Source of the DNA: Deltaproteobacteria bacterium
GTDB lineage: Bacteria > Desulfobacterota > Desulfobaccia > Desulfobaccales > 0-14-0-80-60-11
DNA: 30,231 nucleotides
Reading direction: 5' to 3'
NCBI GenBank assembly: GCA_023381945.1
Contig: JAMCQY010000064.1
Span: 1 to 30,231 of the forward strand
The notes under the pieces were generated by a model. It saw only the letters and a program-made list of their open reading frames with translations. It did no database searches and was not told where the DNA came from. How positions within the stretch are numbered: the first letter of the stretch is position 1; each line of letters opens with the position of its first letter. A program made the position numbers and the translations under genes. Positions 7,816-14,553 of the stretch are shown one piece after another.

Positions 7816-8169
7816 ATGCCGAAATTGTTAATTGACCGCACCCGGCCGGCGCGCTGCCCTTTTTGCGGCGCAGAGGTGCTGCGGCCGGTAGAGTTGGAAG
7901 GAGGCCGGTGGTACGATTTTGCCGGAGGCTTCTGCGATTGCGGCGCGGTATTCGCTCTTGATCCCACGGCGCGCAATGGCGGCGCCGTTTTCCTCCAGAC
8001 CCTGGTGGTGGCCAGCGACGGCGATATGGACCGGGCCATGAGTCTGGGGGAAGGTAAAGACTATGATGTCGGCTACGTGGAACATTACGACAGCCAGCAG
8101 CATCGTGTTGACCCCAACTCCTTCGGAACCTTGTATTTCGTCAAGCTGCGGGCCGGGATCGACGATTAA
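7816..8169 (+). CDS. Conserved hypothetical protein with zinc-binding cysteines
   Basis: 117 residues from the ATG at 7816, which has GAGAGGG 6 bases upstream; a start at 7753 adds 21 unlikely residues. The N-terminus has RCPFCGAEV followed by GGFCDCGAVFAL, a four-Cys arrangement (CxxC...CxC) typical of small zinc ribbons. The C-terminal half (VASDGDMDRAMSL, VGYVEHYDSQQHR, GTLYFVKLRAGIDD) matches no domain I know. No signal peptide or membrane helix. It is divergent from the mini-protein pair, and a candidate promoter and terminator follow its stop. Function unknown. Confidence 0.8.
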   Translation: MPKLLIDRTRPARCPFCGAEVLRPVELEGGRWYDFAGGFCDCGAVFALDPTARNGGAVFLQTLVVASDGDMDRAMSLGEGKDYDVGYVEHYDSQQHRVDPNSFGTLYFVKLRAGIDD

Positions 8170-8206
8170 ACGAAGGACACCGGTTTTTGCGGCTTTGAGA
8201 AAATGA

Positions 8207-8235
8207 TTGACAGGTTCACTTAAGCCAAATATATA
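8207..8235 (+). promoter_or_regulatory. Candidate sigma70 promoter, TTGACA-N17-TATATA
   Basis: A perfect -35 box TTGACA (8207-8212), an optimal 17-bp spacer and TATATA (8230-8235) give the same box combination as the mutase promoter at 15357. Transcription would begin near 8242. It would meet an intrinsic terminator within about 20-50 bases, so the promoter makes either a very short RNA or an attenuated leader for the pab genes. Confidence 0.6.
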
Positions 8236-8260
8236 AATGGCTGAGTTATGATCAGGCGCC

Positions 8261-8294
8261 AGCCACCCAGACTCAACTGGGCGGCTTTTTTTAT
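8261..8294 (+). terminator. Intrinsic terminator
   Basis: A ten-position stem AGCCACCCAG / CTGGGCGGCT with one mismatch and a 6-base loop is followed directly by TTTTTTT. It could end the zinc-ribbon gene at 8169, 90 bases upstream, and/or the short transcript from the promoter at 8207. Confidence 0.8.
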
Positions 8295-8319
8295 TTTGGT
8301 GGGGACTTGCGAGCGCCTC

Positions 8320-8453
8320 ATACCAAGTTGCGCTCATACAGGTAACATTCTTTTGTAGGGGCGGACCCATGTGTCCGCCCTAGGATGAGGGCGCACACGC
8401 GGGTGCGCCCCTACGGGAAGAAACTTTCTTACTTCTATGACGCAACTTGGTAT
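8320..8453. mobile_element. MITE-like element with 13-bp terminal inverted repeats, carrying a REP pair
   Basis: Termini ATACCAAGTTGCG (8320-8332) and CGCAACTTGGTAT (8441-8453) are perfect inverted repeats, and the homology extends inward (CTCATA / TATGA). Inside is a pair of palindromes running from GTAGGGGCG (8355) to CGCCCCTAC (8414), so one repeat type sits within another. There is no coding capacity, so any movement would depend on an enzyme supplied in trans. Confidence 0.7.
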
Positions 8454-8475
8454 CACACGAAATGTTTTTGCTTTA

Positions 8476-8503
8476 CGGAAAGCGGGAAACGGAAAACGGA
8501 AAA
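8476..8503 (+). repeat. Heptanucleotide tandem tract, CGGAAAA type, before pabA
   Basis: Four exact 7-bp units: CGGAAAG, CGGGAAA, CGGAAAA, CGGAAAA. They end five bases before the pabA ATG, where CTTAG fills the gap, so no normal Shine-Dalgarno is present. Confidence 0.9.
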
Positions 8504-8508
8504 CTTAG

Positions 8509-9087
8509 ATGCGGCTGCTGATGATCGACAATTATGACTCGTTTACTTATAACCTGGTGCAACTGTTCTACGAGTTCGACCTGGAGGTCCTGGTTTACCG
8601 TCACGACGCCATCACCCTGGCGGAGATCGAGGTTTTGGGACCCGACTGGATTTGCATCTCCCCCGGCCCCAAGGCCCCGGCCCAGGCCGGAATCAGCAAG
8701 GCGGTGATTGCCCATTTTTATCGGCAGATTCCTATCCTGGGGGTGTGCCTGGGCCACCAGGCCATCAACGAAGTCTTCGGCGGCGCTACGGTGGCGGCCC
8801 CGGTGCCGGTACACGGCAAGCAATCCCAAGTCTTTCACCACGGCCAGGGCTTGTTCGCCGGCCTGCCATCGCCCTTTGCTGCGGCCCGTTACCACTCTCT
8901 CATGGCCGCGCCCGCTTCCCCGGACCTGGAGGTCACCGCCAGGAGCGACGACGGGGTGATCATGGGCCTGAGTCACCGCCATCTCCCCCTGCATGGGGTT
9001 CAGTTTCACCCGGAATCCTTTCTCACCAGCTTTGGTCCGGAACTGGCGGCGAATTTTTTAAGCTTGCATTCGAAGTTCAAGGTCTAA
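8509..9087 (+). CDS. pabA: Aminodeoxychorismate synthase, glutamine amidotransferase subunit
   Basis: 192 residues of the class I (triad) glutamine amidotransferase family shared by PabA and TrpG. It releases ammonia from glutamine for the partner synthase. The start MRLLMIDNYDSFTYNL, the oxyanion region SPGP, the nucleophile Cys80 in GVCLGHQ and the His167/Glu169 pair in QFHPES are all present. Sequence alone does not separate PabA from TrpG, but the following gene is a PabB, so 4-aminobenzoate synthesis is the natural role. The upstream heptamer tract removes a recognisable ribosome binding site. The last residues, SKFKV, and the stop codon fall in GTTCAAG-type 7-bp units. Confidence 0.95.
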   Translation: MRLLMIDNYDSFTYNLVQLFYEFDLEVLVYRHDAITLAEIEVLGPDWICISPGPKAPAQAGISKAVIAHFYRQIPILGVCLGHQAINEVFGGATVAAPVPVHGKQSQVFHHGQGLFAGLPSPFAAARYHSLMAAPASPDLEVTARSDDGVIMGLSHRHLPLHGVQFHPESFLTSFGPELAANFLSLHSKFKV

Positions 9088-9135
9088 GATTAAAATTGCC
9101 TTTCTGTCCTTGAACTTTGAGCATTGAACTTTGAA
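9075..9135 (+). repeat. Heptanucleotide tandem units around the pabA-pabB junction
   Basis: GTTCAAG and GTCTAAG (9075-9088) contain the pabA stop codon (9085-9087). A second block of four units, CCTTGAA, CTTTGAG, CATTGAA, CTTTGAA (9108-9135), ends two bases before the pabB ATG at 9138. CTTTGAA is the reverse complement of TTCAAAG, so both blocks belong to one unit family in opposite orientation. pabB has no recognisable Shine-Dalgarno. Confidence 0.85.
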
Positions 9136-9137
9136 CT

Positions 9138-10526
9138 ATGTTTGGACGAATCGTCGATATAAAGGTCAAACCTTTCTTGCCGCCGCCAGGGGTTCAAGAC
9201 CTGGCCGACCTGTTCACCGCCATCCGGCAGCGGCCTTACGCCATGCTGCTGTTAAGCGGCGGCATGCTGGATTGCGCCGGCTATTCCATCATGGGCTGGG
9301 ACCCCTTCCTCGTTTTGCGCAGCCGGGGCGGCCAGGTCAGTCTGCAAAGAGATAAGGGCTTCAAGGTCTGCCGAGGCAACCCCTTTAAGGTCCTGGAAGA
9401 CTTGCTGGGAGCGCTGGATCTGCCGGGGGAGACGCCGCTTCAGCCCCTGGCTGCCGGCGGTCTGGGATTTTTGGCTTATGACCTGAAGAATCATCTGGAA
9501 AAATTGCCGCAGACCGCAATGGATGACCTCAACCTCCCGGAACTGGTCCTGGCTTTTCCCCGGCGCCTGGTGGTGCATGATCGGAAGGAAGGGAGATTTT
9601 GGCAGGTACGCGTCACTTACGAGGACGCCCAAGGTCGCGGCACTATCCCGGAGGAGACCGAGATCTGGCCCCCTGAGGTGCCCTTGGGCGCTTACCGGGT
9701 CGGCCCCCCACAGAGCAATTTTACTCGGGAGGCCTATCTCCAGGCCCTTAGCCGTATCCGGGAATATATCCGCCAGGGTGACGTCTACCAGGTGAATCTG
9801 ACCCAACGCTTTTCTTTCCCGCTTTCCGTAAAGCACTATTATCTATTTAAGCGGCTTTTTGAGCTGAACCCGGCGCCATTCTATGCCTACCTGAACTGCG
9901 GTGATTTTCAGATACTTTCCACTTCAATGGAGCGGTTCCTCTATCGCTCGGGGGATTATCTGGAGACTCGGCCCATCAAGGGCACCCGCCCCCGGGGGGC
10001 AACCATGGCCGCGGATGCGGTCCTGCGACAGGAATTGGCCGAGAGCCGGAAAGATGATGCCGAACTCTCCATGATCGTCGATCTCTTGCGCAATGACCTG
10101 GGCAAGGTCTGCCTGCCCCGGACCGTGCGGGTTCAAGAGCACAAGCGCCTGGAGGCCTATCAGAACGTTTATCACCTGGTGTCCATCGTTGCCGGACAAA
10201 CGCGGCCGGATTGCAACGCCGCGGACATCCTGCGGTCCACTTTTCCCGGCGGCTCCATCACCGGCTGCCCCAAAATCCGGGCCATGGAGATCATCGACGA
10301 GCTGGAGCCCCACGTACGCCATGTCTATTGCGGGGCCATCGGCTACCTGGGGCTGCACCGCAACCTGGACCTCAACGTGGCTATCCGCACCGCCATCATC
10401 GCGGGCGGCCGGGCGCATTTTGCCGTGGGCGGCGGCGTGGTCTACGATTCCCGGGAAGAAGACGAATACGAGGAGACCCTGCACAAGGCGGCTACCCTGT
10501 TTCGGATTATCGAAGGCGACTTATAA
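9138..10526 (+). CDS. pabB: Aminodeoxychorismate synthase component I
   Basis: 462 residues of the chorismate-utilising enzyme family. With PabA it converts chorismate to 4-amino-4-deoxychorismate. The block RPIKGTRPRG carries Lys281; a Lys here (PIKGT) marks PabB, whereas anthranilate synthase TrpE has PIAGT. The C-terminal signature GSITGCPKIRAMEIIDELE and the ending AVGGGVVYDS...EYEETLHKA are typical. The N-terminal domain keeps the residues expected to bind regulatory or structural tryptophan only loosely. It is the second gene of a pabA-pabB-pabC set, 50 bp after pabA. The 263 bp before pabC are filled with palindromes. Confidence 0.97.
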   Translation: MFGRIVDIKVKPFLPPPGVQDLADLFTAIRQRPYAMLLLSGGMLDCAGYSIMGWDPFLVLRSRGGQVSLQRDKGFKVCRGNPFKVLEDLLGALDLPGETPLQPLAAGGLGFLAYDLKNHLEKLPQTAMDDLNLPELVLAFPRRLVVHDRKEGRFWQVRVTYEDAQGRGTIPEETEIWPPEVPLGAYRVGPPQSNFTREAYLQALSRIREYIRQGDVYQVNLTQRFSFPLSVKHYYLFKRLFELNPAPFYAYLNCGDFQILSTSMERFLYRSGDYLETRPIKGTRPRGATMAADAVLRQELAESRKDDAELSMIVDLLRNDLGKVCLPRTVRVQEHKRLEAYQNVYHLVSIVAGQTRPDCNAADILRSTFPGGSITGCPKIRAMEIIDELEPHVRHVYCGAIGYLGLHRNLDLNVAIRTAIIAGGRAHFAVGGGVVYDSREEDEYEETLHKAATLFRIIEGDL

Positions 10527-10553
10527 TGAGTCTCGAGTTTTGGTGTCTCTCTC

Positions 10554-10636
10554 GTTCCCAAGTTGTACTTGGGAACGCAATTGAATGCCAAGCTCAGCTT
10601 GGCCCGGAAGAAAGCTCCCAAGCTCAGCTTGGGAGC
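10554..10636 (+). repeat. Three adjacent CCAAG/CTTGG hairpins
   Basis: Perfect stems are GTTCCCAAG/CTTGGGAAC (10554-10576), GCCAAGC/GCTTGGC with loop TCA (10587-10603) and GCTCCCAAGC/GCTTGGGAGC with loop TCA (10614-10636). They share the CCAAG core but differ at the outer base pairs, so pairing is conserved while sequence varies. They lack the GTAG that heads the other palindromes. Confidence 0.9.
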
Positions 10637-10678
10637 CAGCCATTCATGTTCCAAGGGAACACCCAAGACCATGAAAAT

Positions 10679-10753
10679 GTAGAACCGCCGCCCTCGGCGG
10701 TTCTGTAGCCGCAGGCTTCAGCCTGCGCTTGCACAGGCGAGACGCCTGTGCCA
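10679..10753 (+). repeat. Two GTAG-headed REP-like hairpins and a third stem in tandem
   Basis: GTAG (10679) is followed by AACCGCC...GGCGGTT, and a second GTAG (10705) by CCGCAGGC-TTCA-GCCTGCG. A third stem, GCACAGGCG-AGA-CGCCTGTGC, follows. The first hairpin, including its AAAATGTAG lead-in, is repeated almost exactly at 30119-30150. Confidence 0.85.
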
Positions 10754-10789
10754 CCGACCCACTTTCAGAATTATGAGGCTAAAAGTTCA

Positions 10790-11632
10790 GTGAAAGAATT
10801 TGTCTGGCTCAATAATGAACTGATCCCCCTGGGCCAGGCCCGGGTGTCGGTGAATGACCGGGGCTTCCAGTATGGCGACGGCCTGTTTGAAACCCTGCGG
10901 GCCGAGGCCGGGATAATTTTCTTCTTAATGGAACACCTGGCTCGCTTACAGAAATCGGCAGAGGTATTTCGCCTGATTTTTCCGGCAGGTTTTCCTTGGG
11001 AGGAGCGCCTTAAAAGGTTATTGGCGGCTAATAACCTGGAGCATTGCCCGGCTCGGGTAAAGATTCTCTTAAGCCGGGGAGAGGTCCCCGGTTTAGGGTT
11101 GCCCGAGGCTGGCCGTCCCACCCTGGTGATTTGGGCCCAGCCTTATGCGCCGCCGCCATCCTCGGAGTACGCCAGCGGCTGGCGGGTGGCGGTCTTTCCG
11201 GAGCGGCGGACAGGCTTCGTCGGCCGCCATAAAAGCCTCAATTATCTCTTCTATCTGGCGGCCCGGCAGTATGCCCTGGACCGCGGGGCGAGGGAGGCCA
11301 TCATCCTGGAGGCTGACGGTCTGGTGTCGGAAGGCTCCGCCGCCAGCCTGATTTATCTAAGACAAGGGCAGTATTTTACTCCAGCCGCGACCAGCGCCCT
11401 GCCTGGGGTGACCGTGGCGGCTTTAAGCCGGGGACTGAGCCGCCGGTCCATTTCCTTAGTTGCAACGCCCACCACCTTGGAACAACTTCAGAATGCCGAA
11501 GGCCTCTGGCTGGCCAATGCCCTGATGGGCTTGATGCCGGTGGCGGCCATCGATGCTCAAAAAATCCCCCTTGCCGAACAATCTGCTTTCTTGCAGGAAG
11601 TTTTGTGGGCTGAGGCCCGGCGGGAGTTGTAG
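10790..11632 (+). CDS. pabC: Aminodeoxychorismate lyase (class IV PLP enzyme)
   Basis: 280 residues of the branched-chain aminotransferase/aminodeoxychorismate lyase (class IV) fold. The enzyme would split 4-amino-4-deoxychorismate into 4-aminobenzoate and pyruvate. The block VNDRGFQYGDGLFETLR is near the N-terminus, and the PLP-binding Lys148 is in GRHKSLNYL; the block AIILEADGLVSEGSAAS follows. I chose the GTG at 10790, with GAGG 11 bases upstream, because it gives the normal N-terminus MKEFVWLNNELIP; the longer frame from 10748 begins inside a palindrome. A D-amino acid or branched-chain aminotransferase is possible by sequence alone, but the pabA-pabB context favours PabC. Its stop TAG is supplied by a GTAG palindrome. 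Confidence 0.88.
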   Translation: MKEFVWLNNELIPLGQARVSVNDRGFQYGDGLFETLRAEAGIIFFLMEHLARLQKSAEVFRLIFPAGFPWEERLKRLLAANNLEHCPARVKILLSRGEVPGLGLPEAGRPTLVIWAQPYAPPPSSEYASGWRVAVFPERRTGFVGRHKSLNYLFYLAARQYALDRGAREAIILEADGLVSEGSAASLIYLRQGQYFTPAATSALPGVTVAALSRGLSRRSISLVATPTTLEQLQNAEGLWLANALMGLMPVAAIDAQKIPLAEQSAFLQEVLWAEARREL

Positions 11633-11680
11633 GACAGCCGCCCCCGGCTGTCCAGGGACAGGCGAGGGCGCCTGTCCTAC
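11629..11680. repeat. Paired REP-like palindrome giving stop codons to two convergent genes
   Basis: Outer ends GTAGGACAG (11629-11637) and CTGTCCTAC (11672-11680) are perfect inverted repeats, with inner stems GGACAGCCG/CGGCTGTCC and GGACAGGCG/CGCCTGTCC. The left TAG (11630-11632) is the stop of pabC. The right one, read on the minus strand (11677-11679), is the stop of the HIT gene. Confidence 0.92.
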
Positions 11681-12093
11681 ATAGCCTGTATGGCCTGGCG
11701 CAACTGTTCCGCCGTCTTCTCCATGTCCCCGGTAAGGTAGCTTTCCTGAGGGAAGAGTTTGAGGCCGTCCCCAACATAGCGGGGAATGACGTGGACATGG
11801 GCGTGAAAGACTTCCTGGCCTGCGGCGGGGAAGTTATTCATGCTGATGTTGAAGCCTTGGGCCTCGAGGCTTGATTGAATGGCCTGGGCGACCCGACGGC
11901 AAACCTGGCCGATCTCCTGCCAGAGTTCATCCGGTAAATCCAGGAGGTTCTGATGATGAGCCTTGGGGATAACCAGGGTGTGGCCATAATGCACCGGAGC
12001 AATATCCAGAAAGGCCAGGACATTTTTGGTCTCCAGGACCCGCGCGGCGGGCAATTGGCCGGCGACGATGCGGCAAAAGATGCAATCTTTCAT
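11677..12093 (-). CDS. HIT-family nucleotide hydrolase
   Basis: 138 residues. His97, His99 and His101 in HAHVHVIPR form the histidine triad that hydrolyses the alpha-phosphate bond of AMP-linked substrates. Cys4 and Cys7 (CIFC) with the downstream His suggest the zinc-stabilised HinT-like branch, in which adenosine phosphoramidates or Ap4A-like compounds are substrates. Length and the N-terminal MKDCIFCRIVAG are standard. The ATG at 12093 directly abuts a 7-bp tandem tract, so no Shine-Dalgarno is visible. The stop TAG lies inside the palindrome shared with pabC. Confidence 0.95.
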   Translation of the reverse strand: MKDCIFCRIVAGQLPAARVLETKNVLAFLDIAPVHYGHTLVIPKAHHQNLLDLPDELWQEIGQVCRRVAQAIQSSLEAQGFNISMNNFPAAGQEVFHAHVHVIPRYVGDGLKLFPQESYLTGDMEKTAEQLRQAIQAM

Positions 12094-12128
12094 GAGTTTC
12101 GAGTCTCAAGTTTTTAGTGCGTAGTGTA
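12094..12128 (-). repeat. Heptanucleotide tandem tract abutting the HIT start codon
   Basis: Read on the minus strand, the five units are TACACTA, CGCACTA, AAAACTT, GAGACTC and GAAACTC, followed immediately by the ATG. ACT is kept at positions 4-6 of every unit. The unit family resembles that at 5850-5919. Confidence 0.88.
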
Positions 12129-12428
12129 AAAGCTATTTCAAAACCATTTGCGCTTTTTTTCTTGACTGATCGGAGAGGGCAGGGTGAGGGGGCAGTCAGC
12201 CATCGAAGCCACCCCTCACCCCAACCCTCTCCCCTCGAAGGGGAGAGGGGGTTTTTGCTGTTGCATGCTTAAGCCCGCGACAGCTTTGGGGAAAGCCCGG
12301 TGGCTACATTGTTCGTTTTCATTCTGCCACCGCTCATGCAAAATCTCTGCCGGACACTACTGAGTATTTCCTTTTCCCGCCTGATTTGCAAGCGCTCGCA
12401 CCTTTCTTTTGCGCCTTTTGGGGTGAGA
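12129..12428. other. Intergenic region with a large double hairpin
   Basis: The 300-bp gap between the HIT and HhH genes. The first half holds the hairpins at 12182-12249, described separately. I see no gene, promoter of good quality or RNA in 12257-12428. Confidence 0.5.
12182..12256 (+). repeat. Double hairpin repeat with terminator-like T-run
   Basis: GGGTGAGGGG (12182-12191) pairs perfectly with CCCCTCACCC (12212-12221). Next comes an 11-bp perfect stem, CCCTCTCCCCT/AGGGGAGAGGG with loop CGA (12225-12249), then GG and TTTTT. It looks like a plus-strand intrinsic terminator, but no plus-strand gene precedes it, so it is more likely an interspersed repeat. Confidence 0.75.
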
Positions 12429-12454
12429 TTAACTTCCAGCTTTGAACTTTGAAC
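12427..12454 (-). repeat. Heptanucleotide units forming the 3' end of the HhH gene
   Basis: On the minus strand the units are GTTCAAA, GTTCAAA, GCTGGAA and GTTAATC. They encode the last residues SKFKAGS and contain the stop TAA (12429-12431). pabA ends in the same way, with SKFKV. Confidence 0.85.
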
Positions 12455-13127
12455 CCCTACGCAGCTCTAAACCCAGGCGCACCAGAGCTGCCTCCAGGTC
12501 GGCGAAGTCAAAACCGGCCGCGGGTTGGGCTCGCCAATGGCGTTGCAGCTCTTGCAGGGCCTCCCGGGGATGGAGGCCCAGGGGCAATAACCCCGAATGC
12601 TCGGCCGCGGCCTGAGCCAAGGGACTGAGCACCGGATCGGCCTTGGCCCAGGTGCCGCGCAGTTCCCGCAGGAATATGTTGACTGTAGACGGGCCGATGC
12701 CGGGGGCCAGTCCCATCAGCCGGAGTTTCAGATCCTCTTCATCCTCAGCGGCTTCATGCAGGCGTTCCAGAGAGCCCTGATAGCGCTCCTGCAAAGACTC
12801 CATGCTCTTCAGCAGCTTGGTGGCGGTTTTGAAATCGTAGCGGGTGTAGCCACCCCGGTCCAGGAGCACCACCAAATTATCCCAGCCCTGGGCCAGGATG
12901 GCTTCAAGGGAATGGACGCCGGCTGCCATGAAGGTTCGGAAAGTGCGGGCGGCCAAGGTTCCGGAGATACGCGCCCCAAACAAGACAGCGGCCAGGAACC
13001 ACTGCTGCCGCCCCTCGCTCGATTTGAGGTCCAGGCCCAATTCTGTGGCGAATCTGCCTGGGAATCTTTTCAGCAATTCCGTGATTATTTCCATATAAGG
13101 GTCTGCGTCCTTTAAAGTATTTGTCAT
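12429..13127 (-). CDS. HhH DNA glycosylase-like protein (endonuclease III fold)
   Basis: 232 residues. The helix-hairpin-helix block LMGLAPGIGPSTVNIFLREL and the following KADPVLSPLA correspond to the DNA-binding hairpin and the region of the catalytic Asp in endonuclease III-type enzymes. The Lys that gives bifunctional enzymes lyase activity (GxGxKT) is replaced by Ser. No iron-sulphur Cys cluster follows, so a monofunctional glycosylase or a DNA-binding relative is more likely than endonuclease III. The start is uncertain: ATG 13127 is chosen, TTG 13136 is possible, and neither has a good Shine-Dalgarno. The C-terminal residues derive from 7-bp repeat units. Confidence 0.8.
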   Translation of the reverse strand: MTNTLKDADPYMEIITELLKRFPGRFATELGLDLKSSEGRQQWFLAAVLFGARISGTLAARTFRTFMAAGVHSLEAILAQGWDNLVVLLDRGGYTRYDFKTATKLLKSMESLQERYQGSLERLHEAAEDEEDLKLRLMGLAPGIGPSTVNIFLRELRGTWAKADPVLSPLAQAAAEHSGLLPLGLHPREALQELQRHWRAQPAAGFDFADLEAALVRLGLELRRGSKFKAGS

Positions 13128-13296
13128 TATAGCCAAAAAGTAGTAACTATGATGGATTCTGACAAGAATCTCCGAAGGGCGGGACCTTCCATAGAAAGGA
13201 AGCTAGAAAGGAAGCCGTTTTTGTTTTCGGGTGATAGAGATTATATCAGGGCTTGCCGTGCGGTTTTTAAAATAGTGAGAAAGAAATAAGTGACCT

Positions 13297-14499
13297 ATGA
13301 CCCTAAAAGACATTGAGGCAGCCAGGGAGCGGCTTAAAGGGACGGTCGTCCGCACCCCGTTGATATTTTCCCCCACCCTGAGCCGGATCAGCGGCCGCGA
13401 GGTCTATCTTAAGCTGGAGAACCTTCAAACCACCGGCTCGTTTAAGCTCCGGGGGGCGCTAAACCGTCTCACCCTGCTGAAGGAGCGGGGCGAGGGGGAT
13501 AAAGTGGTGGCCGCCTCCGCCGGCAACCACGCCCAGGGAGTGGCCTACGCCGCCGCGCAATTGGGGCTCAGAGCCACCATCGTCATGCCCGAAGGGGCCT
13601 CCCTCTCCAAACAAACGGCTACCCGGAATTATGGGGCCGAGGTCATTCTCTATGGCCAGGACATCTCCCAGGCCGTGGAAAAAGCCCGGACCTTGGAGGC
13701 TGAAGGTTTCGTCTTCATCCACCCTTACAACGACCCGGAAGTTATGGCCGGACAAGGCACTTTGGGACTGGAGATTCTGGAAGACCTACCGGAAGTGGAC
13801 ACAGTGGTGGTTCCGGTGGGGGGCGGCGGCCTGGCCGCCGGGCTGACCCTGGCCTTGAAAGAGAACAAACCCGAGGTGCTGGTCATCGGGGTGCAGACTA
13901 TGCAGGTGCCTTCCTTGGTGGAGGCGTTCATGAAGGGCGCCCCCACCCCGGTGCCCGCCCGGCCCACCCTGGCCGATGGCATCCGGGTGCCCAGCGTAGG
14001 CGCGGCGCCATTCGAGATCCTGAAAACGCACCTGCGGGATCTGGTGTTGGTGGAGGAGCGGGAAATCACCCAGGCCCTGCTCTTTCTGCTGGAGGGCAAG
14101 AAAATTTTGGCGGAAGGGGCTGGAGCTGTGACCACCGCCGCCTTCCTGTTTCACCTGGCCACCCGGTGGCTGGGCCGGGTGGTGCTGGTAGTGAGTGGTG
14201 GTAACATCGACACACCTTTGCTCGAACGAGTGGTCCCCCGGGCTTTACAAGAAAAGCGCCGTCTCTTGACCCTGCGGGTGTCCCTACAGGATATTCCCGG
14301 CTCCCTGGGGCGCCTGACGGCGCTGTTGGGGCAGAATGGCGCCAATATTTTGCACCTTTTCCATGACCGTTTAGCCCGGGAACTCCCCCTGGATTACACC
14401 CGGGTGGATCTGAATCTGGAAATCCGGGGCCCGGAGCACGGCGATCAAGTGCTTCAGGCCCTGAGAGAAGCGGGGTATGACGTGGAAGAAAAAGCTTAG
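13297..14499 (+). CDS. ilvA: Threonine dehydratase (threonine ammonia-lyase) with C-terminal ACT domain
   Basis: 400 residues. This PLP enzyme turns threonine into 2-oxobutanoate and ammonia, the first step to isoleucine. The PLP lysine is Lys50 in TTGSFKLRGA; ASAGNHAQGVAYAA and the glycine-rich phosphate loop PVGGGGLAAG follow. Residues from about 325 (LLTLRVSLQDIPGSLGRLTALL) form a single ACT domain, suggesting control by an amino acid. The length fits the medium form with one ACT domain rather than the long biosynthetic IlvA with two, so a catabolic TdcB-like role is also possible. It stands alone, convergent with the TetR gene. The Shine-Dalgarno is weak. Confidence 0.93.
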   Translation: MTLKDIEAARERLKGTVVRTPLIFSPTLSRISGREVYLKLENLQTTGSFKLRGALNRLTLLKERGEGDKVVAASAGNHAQGVAYAAAQLGLRATIVMPEGASLSKQTATRNYGAEVILYGQDISQAVEKARTLEAEGFVFIHPYNDPEVMAGQGTLGLEILEDLPEVDTVVVPVGGGGLAAGLTLALKENKPEVLVIGVQTMQVPSLVEAFMKGAPTPVPARPTLADGIRVPSVGAAPFEILKTHLRDLVLVEEREITQALLFLLEGKKILAEGAGAVTTAAFLFHLATRWLGRVVLVVSGGNIDTPLLERVVPRALQEKRRLLTLRVSLQDIPGSLGRLTALLGQNGANILHLFHDRLARELPLDYTRVDLNLEIRGPEHGDQVLQALREAGYDVEEKA

Positions 14500-14553
14500 A
14501 AGGATTCACCGGCGATTCATTGAAACATATTTCGCAAAATTACTGATATTAGA

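Larger units (their letters stand above)
10527..10789 (+). other. Palindrome-filled spacer between pabB and pabC
   Basis: The 263-bp spacer within the pab set contains three CAAGCTCAGCTTGG-like hairpins and then two or three GTAG-type palindromes, listed separately. No frame with a ribosome binding site is seen. The stacked hairpins would lie inside the pabB-pabC message and may reduce pabC expression or define separate message ends. Confidence 0.7.

Noticed and set aside
8236..8290. Known riboswitch (tetrahydrofolate or preQ1) upstream of the pab genes
   Set aside because: The conserved blocks of those riboswitches are not present; only a terminator hairpin can be supported, so no ligand is claimed.
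10748..10789. Longer N-terminus for pabC starting at GTG 10748
   Set aside because: The start lies inside a palindrome and adds 14 residues absent from the normal family N-terminus; GTG 10790 has a GAGG upstream.
12225..12256. Terminator for a plus-strand gene
   Set aside because: The hairpin with T-run is well formed, but no plus-strand gene ends before it; the paired GGGTGAGGGG arms suggest an interspersed repeat.
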